The notes: generated by a model from the sequence alone, not told the origin. DNA of 64,000 bases from Candidatus Methylobacter oryzae (GCF_003994235.2 NZ_RYFG02000119.1:1-64000); one strand, 5' to 3'; numbered from the stretch's first letter, positions 1-9,789 are shown. Numbers and translations: made by a program.

Positions 1-53
1 ATTGCGGAACCCCAAGGCTGTCTTTCGCAACATCGGCCCCGAAAGAGCCGCGC

Positions 54-81
54 ATTCTACGCCTTTCCTCTCTGCCGTCAA
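54..81 (-). promoter_or_regulatory. Strong sigma70-like promoter reading out of the left edge
   Basis: On the minus strand TTGACG (76-81) and TAGAAT (54-59) are separated by 16 bases and followed by a GC-rich discriminator. This is a near-consensus sigma70 promoter pointing left, away from hldD, so its transcript lies outside the window. The strong boxes and GC-rich start are typical of stable-RNA promoters, but no RNA gene is visible here. Confidence 0.5.
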
Positions 82-108
82 GCTTTTATTTGCACCAAAT
101 ATTCTTGC

Positions 109-1053
109 TTAAGCATTCAACCAATCCAGATATTTCGTAACACCTTGTTTAACAGTCAATAATTCCTTCTTATAGCCTGCTTCTCTTAAGCCGGAAATAT
201 CAGCTTGCGTATAACTCTGATAAGCTCCTTTTAAATGCTCTGGAAACGGAATGTACTCGATACGGCCTTCTTTATGCCAATCAATTACGGCCCTAGCAAC
301 GTCATTAAAAGTTTCCGCCCGCCCGGTGCCTACGTTATAAATACCTCGTTGCTCAGGGTGATCCAAAAACCACAAATTCACATCAACAACATCATCCACA
401 TGCACAAAGTCCCGCTTTTGTTCGCCATTGGCCATGCCGTCACAACCTTCAAATAATTTTGCAACCTTTTGCTCAATCACCTGCCGATTAAAATGAAATG
501 CGGTACTACTCATCATACCTTTATGCTGCTCTCTTGGCCCATAAACGTTAAAGTAACGAAAGCCGACGATAGGGCTTCTAGTCTTAGCTAATAAAGGACG
601 CACATATTGATCAAATTGAAACTTCGAGTAAGCATACATATTAATTGGATGCTCACAGCTACGGTCGACCCGAAAACCATTCTCACCATTGCCATAAACC
701 GAAGCGGAAGACGCATACATATAAGCAACATTTCTATCTATACACCAATGCAGTAAGCGTTTTGAATAATCATAATTATTCATCATTACATACCGCCCAT
801 CCCATTCCGTCGTTGACGAACAAGCTCCCTGATGAAAAACCGCCCGTACTCCATCAAAAAAATGGGCCGCGCCGATTTTCTCTATAAACTCCTCCTTGTC
901 CATGTAATCAGCAATATCAAGATCGGCGATATTATGCATTTTTCGTCCATTAGCTAGATGATCGACCAGCAATATATTACGCTCGCCCCGCAGATTTAAT
1001 GCCCGAATAAGGTTACTACCGATAAACCCCGCACCACCAGTCACAACAATCAT
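109..1053 (-). CDS. hldD: ADP-L-glycero-D-manno-heptose 6-epimerase
   Basis: Cytoplasmic short-chain dehydrogenase-family epimerase that converts ADP-D-glycero- to ADP-L-glycero-manno-heptose, the last step of nucleotide-heptose supply for the LPS inner core. The 314-residue protein has the N-terminal Rossmann signature GGAGFIGSN (residues 6-14) and the catalytic Tyr140-x3-Lys144 (YAYSK), followed by FRYFNVYGPRE. Length matches the family. Its ATG overlaps the hldE stop by four bases (ATGA), so it is translationally coupled and last in the gmhA-hldE-hldD operon. Confidence 0.96.
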   Translation of the reverse strand: MIVVTGGAGFIGSNLIRALNLRGERNILLVDHLANGRKMHNIADLDIADYMDKEEFIEKIGAAHFFDGVRAVFHQGACSSTTEWDGRYVMMNNYDYSKRLLHWCIDRNVAYMYASSASVYGNGENGFRVDRSCEHPINMYAYSKFQFDQYVRPLLAKTRSPIVGFRYFNVYGPREQHKGMMSSTAFHFNRQVIEQKVAKLFEGCDGMANGEQKRDFVHVDDVVDVNLWFLDHPEQRGIYNVGTGRAETFNDVARAVIDWHKEGRIEYIPFPEHLKGAYQSYTQADISGLREAGYKKELLTVKQGVTKYLDWLNA

Positions 1054-2474
1054 TCCAATCCCCTCGCTTTATTAATCATCGCAGTTGTAGATTGCCCATC
1101 AACAAACGATAAAATCCTTACTTCGCCGCCCGCCTTAATAACACAATCTCCGCCAGCCACTTGCTCCGGACTATAATCGCCACCTTTAACGATGACATCG
1201 GGCAATAATCGGCAATAAAGCCTTTCCGGCGTTTCCTCTTCGAATGAAACTACCCAGTCCACGCAGGCCAATGACGCCAGCACAGCCATTCGCTCCTGCA
1301 AGCCGTTAATAGGCCGGGTTTCGCCTTTAAGCATCCTAACCGACGCATCGGAATTTACGGCAACAACCAACCGGTCGCCCAATGCTTTTGCCTGCTGCAA
1401 ATACGTCACATGACCGGCATGCAACAGATCGAAACAACCATTCGTCATGATAACGCGTTCATCATGGGCTTTGGCGCCTACCAATATCTGCGCCAACTCA
1501 TCTTCCGAGACAATACCATATTGGGAATCCCGGTCCCCATGCATTGCACGAGTTAATTCCTGCATTGACACTGTCGACGTGCCGAGCTTTCCAACGACGA
1601 TGCCTCCCGCCAAATTAGCCAGATACATCGCATCGTGTAACGCCATATCCAGCGCGACGCCTAGAGCCATCACGGCTATAACCGTATCTCCAGCCCCTGT
1701 CACATCAAAAACATCTTTAGCCTGGGCCGGCAATGAACGGACTTGCTGATCTTGTATCAATGTCATACCTGCCTCGCCGCGAGTCAGTAACAGCGAGGGA
1801 ATTTGACACTGCTTTAACAGCGCACGGCCTTTTTCTACTAAGTTGTCTTCATTTTCAGCAACGCCCACTACCGCCTGCAACTCAGATAGATTCGGCGTGA
1901 TCAGATCGGCTTGCGCATAACGCTGATAATTGACGCCTTTCGGATCCACAAGAACTTTATTGCCTGATTGCTTGGCCTTATTGATATACTCAGGAATGTT
2001 CGCCAATGTTCCTTTGCCATAGTCTGAGAATACGACCGTATTGTTTTTAGGCAGATGCATCGACAACTTAGCCAATAATGCATCCGAATCAAATTTAAGG
2101 GTTGTTTCTTCAAAATCGATACGAATAAGCTGCTGGTGCTGAGCCATAACTCTCAACTTGCATATGCTGCGGATTTCCTGCTCGACAACAAAATCGCATA
2201 CCACGCCTTCCGCTTCCAACAGCCGCCTTAATGTATCGCCCTCGGCATCATCGCCAACAACGCCCAGTAACGTAACCTTGCCGCCCAGCTTGGCGATATT
2301 CAACGCCACGTTGCCGGCGCCGCCGACACGCTCTTCAATAGTTTTAACCCTGACCACCGGAACAGGCGCTTCCGGCGAAATTCGCGCGGCTTGCCCGGAC
2401 CAGTATCGATCCAGCATCACATCGCCTATAACAATAATTCGAGCTTGCCCAAAATCAGGTGTTGCAGCCAACAT
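1050..2474 (-). CDS. hldE: Bifunctional heptose-7-phosphate kinase / heptose-1-phosphate adenylyltransferase
   Basis: Two-domain enzyme of ADP-heptose synthesis. The N-terminal PfkB/ribokinase domain (about 1-315) carries the anion-hole motif DVTGAGD near residue 257. The C-terminal nucleotidyltransferase domain (about 340-474) carries TNGCFDLLHAGH with the HxGH signature. I place the start at the ATG at 2474, which shares one base with the gmhA stop (TAATG) and has AGGAGG eight bases upstream. An in-frame TTG two codons earlier lacks that spacing. It lies between gmhA and hldD in one coupled operon. Confidence 0.96.
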   Translation of the reverse strand: MLAATPDFGQARIIVIGDVMLDRYWSGQAARISPEAPVPVVRVKTIEERVGGAGNVALNIAKLGGKVTLLGVVGDDAEGDTLRRLLEAEGVVCDFVVEQEIRSICKLRVMAQHQQLIRIDFEETTLKFDSDALLAKLSMHLPKNNTVVFSDYGKGTLANIPEYINKAKQSGNKVLVDPKGVNYQRYAQADLITPNLSELQAVVGVAENEDNLVEKGRALLKQCQIPSLLLTRGEAGMTLIQDQQVRSLPAQAKDVFDVTGAGDTVIAVMALGVALDMALHDAMYLANLAGGIVVGKLGTSTVSMQELTRAMHGDRDSQYGIVSEDELAQILVGAKAHDERVIMTNGCFDLLHAGHVTYLQQAKALGDRLVVAVNSDASVRMLKGETRPINGLQERMAVLASLACVDWVVSFEEETPERLYCRLLPDVIVKGGDYSPEQVAGGDCVIKAGGEVRILSFVDGQSTTAMINKARGLE

Positions 2475-3079
2475 TAACAAGCCTCCTCGGCAACTGCTCC
2501 CTGCGTTGCTCTACCTCCTGCATCCATGCAGTCGTCAATAACGCCACACCACCAGTGACCGATCAATATATGCGCCTCCTGAATCCTTGCAGTCACATAC
2601 GACGGGACAATAACTGAATGCGTAACCAGCTCACGCATCTCACCACCGTCGCGTCCAGTCAATCCAATAACAGCCATACCTTTTAACCTTGCAGCCTCAA
2701 CCGCATTTAATATATTTCTGCTGTTTCCTGACGTAGAAACGGCAACCAAACAATCTTTTTCATTCGCAATAGCCTCAATTTGGCGGGAATAAACCGTATC
2801 GAATCCAAAGTCATTGCTATGCGCGGTTAAAATCGAACTATCTGTAGTCAACGCAATAGCGGCTAATGCCTTGCGTTTCTTTTGATACTGCACGACCAGC
2901 TCCGCGGCAATATGCTGACAATCGGCGGCACTGCCGCCATTGCCGCACAATAAAACTTTTCCGCCTTGCTCCAATGTCTTAATCAGCAACTCTCCCGCCG
3001 CTTCAATCGCACCGGCACAATCAGCCAGCCGCTCCATCATCGCTTTATGCTGTTCAAGCTCGGCAATAAATGTATTCAA
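2474..3079 (-). CDS. gmhA: Sedoheptulose 7-phosphate isomerase (SIS domain)
   Basis: First enzyme of the ADP-heptose pathway, isomerising sedoheptulose 7-phosphate to D-glycero-manno-heptose 7-phosphate. The 201-residue SIS-fold protein contains CGNGGSAADCQH and STSGNS phosphate-binding motifs, typical of GmhA and its paralogue DiaA. The position directly upstream of hldE-hldD favours GmhA. The start is a TTG with AGAGG eight bases upstream; no nearby ATG fits. msbA ends 11 bases upstream, so the two are probably cotranscribed. Confidence 0.9.
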   Translation of the reverse strand: MNTFIAELEQHKAMMERLADCAGAIEAAGELLIKTLEQGGKVLLCGNGGSAADCQHIAAELVVQYQKKRKALAAIALTTDSSILTAHSNDFGFDTVYSRQIEAIANEKDCLVAVSTSGNSRNILNAVEAARLKGMAVIGLTGRDGGEMRELVTHSVIVPSYVTARIQEAHILIGHWWCGVIDDCMDAGGRATQGAVAEEAC

Positions 3080-3090
3080 CGTAATATCCT

Positions 3091-4875
3091 CTAAGCAAGA
3101 TCTGAACTTGATAGCTCAGCTGAATGGTTTTCCTTAGAATGTTCCTTAAATTGCATGGAATGCAATCGCGCATAAGCTCCATTTTTTGCAATCAACTCCT
3201 GGTGCGAACCTCTTTCAACAATCCGCCCATGATCCATAACCAAAATCATATCGGCATTCTCAATGGTCGACAAACGGTGGGCAATGACCAAAGTCGTCCG
3301 ATTACTCATAACTTTTTGCAGCGCCGCCTGTATATACCGCTCCGATTCGGTATCCAACGCCGATGTCGCCTCATCCAATATCAGTATCGGAGCATCTTTC
3401 AGCAATGCCCTGGCTAAAGCTAATCTTTGCCGTTGACCGCCGGACAGTTTGACACCATTCTCGCCTATTTCCGTATCCAAGCCTTGATCCAACTTATTAA
3501 TAAATTCCATCGCATAGGCGTCTGTTGCAGCCTGGGTTATTTCGGCCCGAGTCGCCGTCGCAAGCGCTCCATAGGCTATATTGCTGGCAATCGTGTCGTT
3601 GAACAAGGTCACTTGCTGATTAACCAGCGCCAACTGTTTTCTCAAGTTTGCCAATTGATAAGCGTTTATTTCGACACCGTCCAATAAAATCTCGCCGGTA
3701 TCGTGCGGATAAAAACGCGACACCAAATTGGCTAATGTACTTTTACCGCCTCCGGAAGCCCCTACCAACGCAATTGTCTGTCCCGGCTCGGCTTTAAAAT
3801 TGATGTCGATAAGCGCCGGTTCATTTGCTCCGGCATATTGAAACGTCAGGTTTTTAAATTCCAGCGCACCCTTGCATCTTTCGGCCTGATAAACACCATG
3901 ATCCGGCTCGCCCGGCTCATCCAAAATCTCGAATAACGATTCGGCAGCGGCAATACCTTTTTGAATATCGCCATTCGCATCGCTCAACTGCCTGATAGGT
4001 CTCGGCAATAAAAATGCTGCCGTCAGGTAGCCGACAAACTCGCCGACGCTGGATTGCTTCATAAAAAACAGTGCCATATACATCAGAAACGACAATGCTA
4101 TAGCGATAATAAACTGCATAATCGGGTTGTGCACCGCCATTGTCGTCGACAACTTTAGCGATTGGCTCCGGTTATAGAGACTACTTTCCAAGAATCGCCG
4201 ACGCTCGTATTCTTCACCGCCATAACTGCGTACAATCCGGTGTCCTCCCACCAGTTCCGAGGTGATGTGGGTCATGTCGCCGATTGATTCTTGTATTTTC
4301 TTGCTGATTCCCCGTAAACGCTTACTTACATAAGTGACCAGCACTACAATAACCGGCGCTATACCGATAAAAACCAGAGACAACATCCAGTTTGAATAGA
4401 ACAAATAAACCAGCAAACCAATTGCGGTAAAGCCTTCGCGAACGATCGTGCGCACCGCGTCCGTAGTCGCTTGAGTCACTTGCCCGACATTATTGGTTAT
4501 CCTTGAAATCATGTAACCGCTGTTATGCGCATCGAAATAGGCCGTCGGCAAGCGCGTGTAGTGATTAAAAATTTCACATCGCAACGCGTGGACAACGTTG
4601 GTCGATACTTTAGCCAGAAAATAGTTACCCAAATAAGCACCGATTCCATGTACGACAATTAGTCCGCTAAATAATAGCGGCAGATAATTCATGCCTTCCC
4701 GCGCCTCGGTTTGCAGCGTATCGATGATATGTTTAACCAATGCCGCAAATAAGGTCTGGGTGCCCGAATACATCAGGAATCCAAAAATACTGATTGCAAA
4801 AAGGCCCAAGTGCGGCTTTACGTAGGTTAACAGCCGTTTATAGATTTGTGCGCTTGCTTTAGATGCTTTGTTCAT
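3091..4875 (-). CDS. msbA: Lipid A export permease/ATPase
   Basis: Half-size ABC exporter that flips lipid A-core across the inner membrane. The 594 residues comprise an N-terminal six-helix transmembrane domain (about 25-310) and a C-terminal ATPase with Walker A GASGGGKST, signature LSGGQRQRLALARAL and Walker B LILDEATSALD. Length matches MsbA (about 580). Its place between heptose synthesis genes and core glycosyltransferases supports MsbA over a generic drug exporter. The C-terminus carries a short polar tail. Confidence 0.92.
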   Translation of the reverse strand: MNKASKASAQIYKRLLTYVKPHLGLFAISIFGFLMYSGTQTLFAALVKHIIDTLQTEAREGMNYLPLLFSGLIVVHGIGAYLGNYFLAKVSTNVVHALRCEIFNHYTRLPTAYFDAHNSGYMISRITNNVGQVTQATTDAVRTIVREGFTAIGLLVYLFYSNWMLSLVFIGIAPVIVVLVTYVSKRLRGISKKIQESIGDMTHITSELVGGHRIVRSYGGEEYERRRFLESSLYNRSQSLKLSTTMAVHNPIMQFIIAIALSFLMYMALFFMKQSSVGEFVGYLTAAFLLPRPIRQLSDANGDIQKGIAAAESLFEILDEPGEPDHGVYQAERCKGALEFKNLTFQYAGANEPALIDINFKAEPGQTIALVGASGGGKSTLANLVSRFYPHDTGEILLDGVEINAYQLANLRKQLALVNQQVTLFNDTIASNIAYGALATATRAEITQAATDAYAMEFINKLDQGLDTEIGENGVKLSGGQRQRLALARALLKDAPILILDEATSALDTESERYIQAALQKVMSNRTTLVIAHRLSTIENADMILVMDHGRIVERGSHQELIAKNGAYARLHSMQFKEHSKENHSAELSSSDLA

Positions 4876-4922
4876 ATTTTGAAGAGTGATTAACGGATGA
4901 AGCTATTTGGTTAAGAGGCCCT

Positions 4923-5738
4923 CTAAAGATACTGGGAGACGCCTTTTGTTGCGGCAATAAAATCGCGCTGCTTCAAGCGGTCCAGCAAACGCTGGTAATT
5001 AAGGTCTTGTTTGCTTTTATCGTTATGATTATGCCATAGATGCAGCACAGGCACCGCAAATCGCCCTTCCTTACGTTTGACGCCTGCATGTATTAAACGG
5101 ATTACCAGATCGGAATCCTCAAAGCCCCAGCCTTCAAAAAGCTCATCAAAACCGTTGACCTGCAAGAAATCGCTTTTCCATAAAGCCAGGTTACAAGTCA
5201 TGGCTTTTTGCCATTTATTAGGCCGCAATGTTCTCAGTAATCCCAAAGGCAATCGGATAAAGGGCAAAACTCGATTAATCTTTTTTTGCAACCAAAGCAA
5301 AACGAAATAGCTCAGCGATTTTTGATGCAGTGCAATGTGCTGCTCAATCGCTTGCTGAGTAAACGACTTATTTAACAAGACCCTGTTGCCGGGTACAAAA
5401 TACCCGGACTCGGCCAGCCGTCGATGCCGGGCAATAAAGTCGGCAGGACAAACGCAATCGCCATCAATAAACAGCAAATATTCACCCTGGCTGTTTGCAA
5501 CCGCTTTGTTCCTGATAGTTCCGGCCCTGAATCCCTGGTCTTCATGATGCACGTATTGAACAGGTACCGGACTTTGGCTGCAATAGGCTTTAGCCAGAGC
5601 CTGATTGAGGGGCGTAGAACCATCGTCGGCGATGATAATTTCAAAGCCTTTGTCTTGCTGGGCGAATAAACTGTCCAGACAAAGTTCTAATGCGGCAGGC
5701 CAGTTATAGGTCGTTACGATAACGGAGATTCGCTTCAT
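4923..5738 (-). CDS. Family 2 glycosyltransferase, LPS core
   Basis: GT-A fold glycosyltransferase of 271 residues. It opens with VIVTTYNWPAALELCLDSL, has the nucleotide-sugar motif IADDGS, the metal-binding DGDCVCP, and the C-terminal GWGFEDSDLVIRL motif of galactosyltransferase-like GT2 enzymes. It probably adds a hexose to the LPS core; donor and acceptor cannot be told from sequence. Its ATG shares one base with the stop of the upstream gene (TAATG), indicating coupling. Confidence 0.82.
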   Translation of the reverse strand: MKRISVIVTTYNWPAALELCLDSLFAQQDKGFEIIIADDGSTPLNQALAKAYCSQSPVPVQYVHHEDQGFRAGTIRNKAVANSQGEYLLFIDGDCVCPADFIARHRRLAESGYFVPGNRVLLNKSFTQQAIEQHIALHQKSLSYFVLLWLQKKINRVLPFIRLPLGLLRTLRPNKWQKAMTCNLALWKSDFLQVNGFDELFEGWGFEDSDLVIRLIHAGVKRKEGRFAVPVLHLWHNHNDKSKQDLNYQRLLDRLKQRDFIAATKGVSQYL

Positions 5739-6484
5739 TATTGCTGTTGCCGGTTTTGCAATTCCAGCAATTTAAGATATTTGTAATAAGTTCCTTCCGC
5801 GTTGGAAATCGACAGCATCAAGCCTTGCCGTCCATCCAAGATAGCGGCTTTAAGCCAATAGGTGCGAATGAATGTCCACAATGCTTTTAACACCGCTTTG
5901 CTTAAAGACGAGCGAACGCCGCGCTGGTAGAGCAAAGCCGCCCCCAAACTCGAATAGCTATTTACTTTATGCAAAACCTCATCCAGATCGATAAACGCAT
6001 CGTGCAGTAATGGAGTGCTTAAGCGAGCGATTTGCCCCTGAACAATAATGCGCTCATGAACGACGGAGTCGGTAAAACGGCCGCAATCGCGACGAAATAG
6101 CCTTAACACATAATCGGGCCACCAACCGCCGTGGCGCATTTGCCTGCCGCAATAGCTGGAAAGCCGGGGAATTTCATAGCCGTCAACTTGTTCTTGCTGG
6201 AGCGCTTTTTCGATTTCCAGCCTTAATTCCGGCGTTACAACTTCATCGGCATCTATCGATAAAATCCAATCGCCACTGGCCTTATCCACGGCACGTTGTT
6301 TCTGAATGCCGAAACCGGGCCAATCCGTTTGATAAACCTTGTCTGTATATTGGCGGCAGATCGCGACCGTATCGTCCTCGCTGCCCGAATCCAGCACGAT
6401 AATTTCATTGGCCCATGAAACCGACTCAAGGCAACGGGCTATATGCCCGGCTTCATTCTTGGTGATAATGACTACGCTAAGCAT
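5738..6484 (-). CDS. Family 2 glycosyltransferase, WaaE/KdtX-like
   Basis: A 248-residue GT2 enzyme beginning SVVIITKNEAGHIARCLESV with the DxD region SIDADEV and a conserved GGWWPDYVLRLFRR segment. This arrangement is that of WaaE/KdtX-type beta-1,4-glucosyltransferases that decorate heptose I of the LPS inner core. The role is inferred from the family; the sugar is not proven. It overlaps the downstream glycosyltransferase by one base and lies 24 bases after the GT25 gene. Confidence 0.8.
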   Translation of the reverse strand: MLSVVIITKNEAGHIARCLESVSWANEIIVLDSGSEDDTVAICRQYTDKVYQTDWPGFGIQKQRAVDKASGDWILSIDADEVVTPELRLEIEKALQQEQVDGYEIPRLSSYCGRQMRHGGWWPDYVLRLFRRDCGRFTDSVVHERIIVQGQIARLSTPLLHDAFIDLDEVLHKVNSYSSLGAALLYQRGVRSSLSKAVLKALWTFIRTYWLKAAILDGRQGLMLSISNAEGTYYKYLKLLELQNRQQQ

Positions 6485-6508
6485 GGCGTATCGCTAGAAA
6501 ATAAAATG

Positions 6509-7234
6509 TTAACGCCATAATTGATAAATGTATTTTCGCTTAAGCTTTTCCCAATTGAAAAACAGCCGCTGTAACCAAATCGGCGGTGCTTTTTCGACCG
6601 CGCTCATAAACATGCCGGCCTTACTGCCTTGCTCGACCACGGGGTCCTCAAGCCACAACATGCTGATTCCCAATTCCCGGTCGATTTTCTCAAACTGGTT
6701 ATCTATAGGTAATGACATTTTGTTGCCGGTAATCCAATCCATGCGTCTTTGTGCGGTATCGCAATCAATAATATAGGAATCGGTAAAACGACCGCGGCTG
6801 CCTATATATAAGTGCTGATCAGGCTTTCTCAGGCTTTTCGGCGTATAAAAGTTGCCGCCGCAACCGATAAAAATAACTTTTGGCCCGTCAAAGCGGGGAC
6901 TTTCTTCCAACACATAATGCAGGCCTTCGTTAAACCTTGGCGAAAAAATAGCATCGTCCTCCAGAACCAGAGCCCGCTGCTGTTTTCTTGCAATAATAAG
7001 TTCCAGTGCAATAATATGTTTTAGCGCGCATGACATTTGATTGGCCGATAAGTTATTACCGATGAAGTACTTATCGATCATTTCCGCCGTCAACTCGTCG
7101 GCGTCGGCATCAATAATAAATTCAGCACTGATGTCGTGCTTTAAAAGCTGCGCTTCCATAAATGCGCGACGTTCATGAAACGCTTTCACGTTAATTACAT
7201 AAACACCATCCAGCCGTTTTGCTGCTAAATTCAT
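6509..7234 (-). CDS. Family 25 glycosyltransferase (LOS/LPS core)
   Basis: A 241-residue GT25 protein, the family of Lex/Lgt beta-galactosyltransferases of lipooligosaccharide. Supporting features are the N-terminal DGVYVINVKAFHERRAFM, the conserved ALKHIIAL helix and the acidic metal motif VLEDDAIF. It probably acts on the cytoplasmic face of the inner membrane on lipid A-core. It is codirectional with the flanking glycosyltransferases. Confidence 0.82.
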   Translation of the reverse strand: MNLAAKRLDGVYVINVKAFHERRAFMEAQLLKHDISAEFIIDADADELTAEMIDKYFIGNNLSANQMSCALKHIIALELIIARKQQRALVLEDDAIFSPRFNEGLHYVLEESPRFDGPKVIFIGCGGNFYTPKSLRKPDQHLYIGSRGRFTDSYIIDCDTAQRRMDWITGNKMSLPIDNQFEKIDRELGISMLWLEDPVVEQGSKAGMFMSAVEKAPPIWLQRLFFNWEKLKRKYIYQLWR

Positions 7235-7335
7235 TCTGGTCCGTACCTTGGGCTATATCCAAAAAACTTTACCAAAAACACCGGGTAAAGCGAAATCAAT
7301 TACCGATAAACGGTCGTGTTATTCAAAAGAAAAAA

Positions 7336-8439
7336 CTACGCTTCCCCAAGCATCTGCCGAATAGCTTCTTTGACGCGCTCAGCGCTAAGCGTATCAAGAC
7401 ATTGGCTTCGACTCTGCCGGTGCTTGTCGCAACCTTCCAAATGACAAGGAACACAACTCCCTTCACCTTGAATCAAGCTGACATTGTTAAGCTGCCGGCT
7501 GCCTTTTTTGCCAAAAGGATTTATATTTCGATCGTACCCGCTAGGCCAAGGCGCCCATTTTACCGGATTCGTTGGGCCATACAGCGCAATCACAGGAACT
7601 CCGGTTGCCGCCGCCAAATGTGTGATGCCGGTATCGGGACCGATATAGAGTTTTGCCTGGGCAATAATCGTTGCCAACTGCGCCAATGAAACCCGGCCGG
7701 CCAGATTCACAGTATCTTCGGGAAGTTGACGTTGAATAGTGGCGACATAGTCGAATTCTTCTTGAGCCGGCCCTCCTGAAAGCACCAATTTCAATCCCAA
7801 CTTTTTGAGGTAGTGCCCTACCTCTACCCAGCCGTCTACAGTCCATTGCTTATATGCCCATTGCGGATGCGGATGTAGCACCGCATAGCCGCTATTATCG
7901 GCTAAAAAAGGCAACTGTTCTGCCAACTCAGAAACATTAGCGATTCGCGGCGGCACCAATAAAAAGCGCTTTGGAACATTAATCAAATCCAATAACTTCA
8001 GGTGTTGCAAGACCGTATGAGTATTGTCGTCGTCAAATTCCGTCCAATGTTGAACAAAAAAACGCTTCCACCAGCCTGTAGAGTTTTTCGGCGGCACGAC
8101 CGCAACCCGTAACGGTGACGCGAGCAATGCATACAGAAAAGGGCGATCACCGGATTGTGTAGTAATGGCAAGATCATACCGCCTGAACAACTGTCTGAAT
8201 AATTGCCGGTAATCAAGAAACTTGGGCCGGTTAGGCGTCGTGATAATATGATTAATGTCGGGATTGCCTTCAAGCATGGCCGCAGTATTACTGAACACCA
8301 ACACATCAAGCCGAGCGTCGGGATAGGCCAACCGTAACGAGTGCAATAAGGGCGTTGTCAGCAGCACGTCGCCGAGGTAGCGCATTGCGATGACCAAAAT
8401 TCTTGTTGGCTTTGGCTGTAAGGATTGCGGGCTGTTCAT
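7336..8439 (-). CDS. Family 9 glycosyltransferase, heptosyltransferase III-like
   Basis: ADP-heptose:LPS heptosyltransferase family member of 367 residues. It shows RILVIAMRYLGDVLLTTPLL at the N-terminal acceptor side and GPDTGITHLAAATGVPVIAL followed by GPTNPVKWAPW in the donor domain. The N-terminal motif and the Cys-rich tail with SCVPCHLEGCDKH resemble WaaQ-type heptosyltransferase III. WaaC and WaaF homologues are encoded far away at 52.5-54.7 kb, so a third heptosyltransferase is a consistent reading. Confidence 0.83.
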   Translation of the reverse strand: MNSPQSLQPKPTRILVIAMRYLGDVLLTTPLLHSLRLAYPDARLDVLVFSNTAAMLEGNPDINHIITTPNRPKFLDYRQLFRQLFRRYDLAITTQSGDRPFLYALLASPLRVAVVPPKNSTGWWKRFFVQHWTEFDDDNTHTVLQHLKLLDLINVPKRFLLVPPRIANVSELAEQLPFLADNSGYAVLHPHPQWAYKQWTVDGWVEVGHYLKKLGLKLVLSGGPAQEEFDYVATIQRQLPEDTVNLAGRVSLAQLATIIAQAKLYIGPDTGITHLAAATGVPVIALYGPTNPVKWAPWPSGYDRNINPFGKKGSRQLNNVSLIQGEGSCVPCHLEGCDKHRQSRSQCLDTLSAERVKEAIRQMLGEA

Positions 8440-8468
8440 CGGTTAAATCAGGATATTATATTTTCACC

Positions 8469-9254
8469 TTACTCATTATCCGCACCTTGGTATGCATTTT
8501 TCCGCAATCTGCCGGATTTAAACCAATCGCGAGCACTCTTTGCACTCTTTAACACCGGAGCAGCGCCTCCCATGGCTACCGCATCAACCAGGCAATACCA
8601 TGCAGCAACGCCACTGGGAGGGTTACCCTGAGGCAGTCCCAAAACCGGGTCTATTGCCGCCCATTTCCAGGTTCCAACGGCAGTGCCGATCAACTCCAAC
8701 CATGTGGTAATAAAAAAAGCCGCGAGATAAACCATTGGCGAACGGCCTTTAAAAAGATACCCTAGAAAAACGCAAAACAACAACGCGCCTACCGAATCGC
8801 CCTGCTCGGCATAGCCGCTGATTCCCCAAATCGACCACGCGCCGCACACCAACACCACCGATGCAGCGATTTCCCTGGCATGCCGCTGGAATAGTCCCGA
8901 ACGGCCCAGCGCTACCGCAGTCAAATAAACCATGCCATGACCGGGCGGTACATAGGCAGGCACATTCTCGAACCGGTAAGTGTATCCGCCCATGTAAGGC
9001 GATGCAAAATGTTCACCGATAGTCGCAAAAATAACGGCGATAGCAACTTGTACCCTTATTTCCCTATTTTCTCCGAGCAACAATCCGATCAGGAACACCC
9101 AAGCGCATACGCCCAAGGCATTTTGCCTTTCCAGACTGGCATGAGCATCGCTCAACAGACAAACCGCCACGCAAAAAAAAGTAAACGCCGCGATAAAATA
9201 GTCCCGTTTTCTATGGGCGTAAGCAACGTTAACTTGCGGAAAATGGCGTAACAC
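8469..9254 (-). CDS. Polytopic membrane protein of unknown function
   Basis: I do not recognise this 261-residue protein. Hydrophobicity suggests about seven membrane helices (for example AAFTFFCVAVCLL, VCAWVFLIGLLL, VQVAIAVIFATIG, VLVCGAWSIWG, LAAFFITTWLELIG) with conserved-looking polar loops such as PPGHGMVYL and GTWKWAAIDPVLGLPQGNPP. It starts at a GTG with AGAGG five to six bases upstream. It ends 29 bases before the heptosyltransferase and could be cotranscribed with the LPS block. Confidence 0.7.
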   Translation of the reverse strand: MLRHFPQVNVAYAHRKRDYFIAAFTFFCVAVCLLSDAHASLERQNALGVCAWVFLIGLLLGENREIRVQVAIAVIFATIGEHFASPYMGGYTYRFENVPAYVPPGHGMVYLTAVALGRSGLFQRHAREIAASVVLVCGAWSIWGISGYAEQGDSVGALLFCVFLGYLFKGRSPMVYLAAFFITTWLELIGTAVGTWKWAAIDPVLGLPQGNPPSGVAAWYCLVDAVAMGGAAPVLKSAKSARDWFKSGRLRKNAYQGADNE

Positions 9255-9363
9255 AATTACCTCTTTTGAACTTAATGGGATGCGGATTTAAGGACTTTTT
9301 TACCAGTGTTCTATTTTTTCAGTATTCGATTTTATTTAGCACTGATTGGCTCTCCGCCTATCT

Positions 9364-9789
9364 TCAGACAAACATCCAGGCAATCACCGCATACCTGCCC
9401 AATTTACCTAGCATTATGATCAAACAAGCCTGAGAGAACGGCAGCTTCAGCCATCCACCGGCAAAGCACAAGGCGTCGCCAATCACTGGCAGCCAAGTAA
9501 AAAACAGCGTCCAAATACCTTGGTTTCTTACAACATTCAGCGCTTTTTGTTTTTTTTCCGGTAGAAGCGCTGCAACCGGAAATTTTTTTGCGGCCAACAC
9601 GCCTAAACCCCATGTTGTCATTGCCCCCAAGGTATTACCTATCGTTGCAACAATGACTAAAAATTCAACCTGATAATGCCCTGAGGTCAGCATATAAGCC
9701 AGGACTGCTTCAGAACCTCCTGGTGCTATTGTTGACGATATAAATGCACTGATAAACAGTCCGCCAACTTCAAATCCTACATCTTGCAC
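9364..9789 (-). CDS. YqaA-like small DedA/SNARE-associated membrane protein
   Basis: A 141-residue integral membrane protein resembling YqaA, a short relative of the DedA/VTT family. It has FISAFISSTIAPGGSEAVLAYML, a Gly-rich GNTLGAMTTWGLG helix and FTWLPVIGDALCFAGGWLKLP. DedA relatives act in membrane lipid homeostasis; the substrate of this subgroup is unknown. It starts at a GTG with only a weak ribosome binding site. The terminator at 9801-9837 separates it from the upstream cupredoxin gene. Confidence 0.75.
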   Translation of the reverse strand: MQDVGFEVGGLFISAFISSTIAPGGSEAVLAYMLTSGHYQVEFLVIVATIGNTLGAMTTWGLGVLAAKKFPVAALLPEKKQKALNVVRNQGIWTLFFTWLPVIGDALCFAGGWLKLPFSQACLIIMLGKLGRYAVIAWMFV

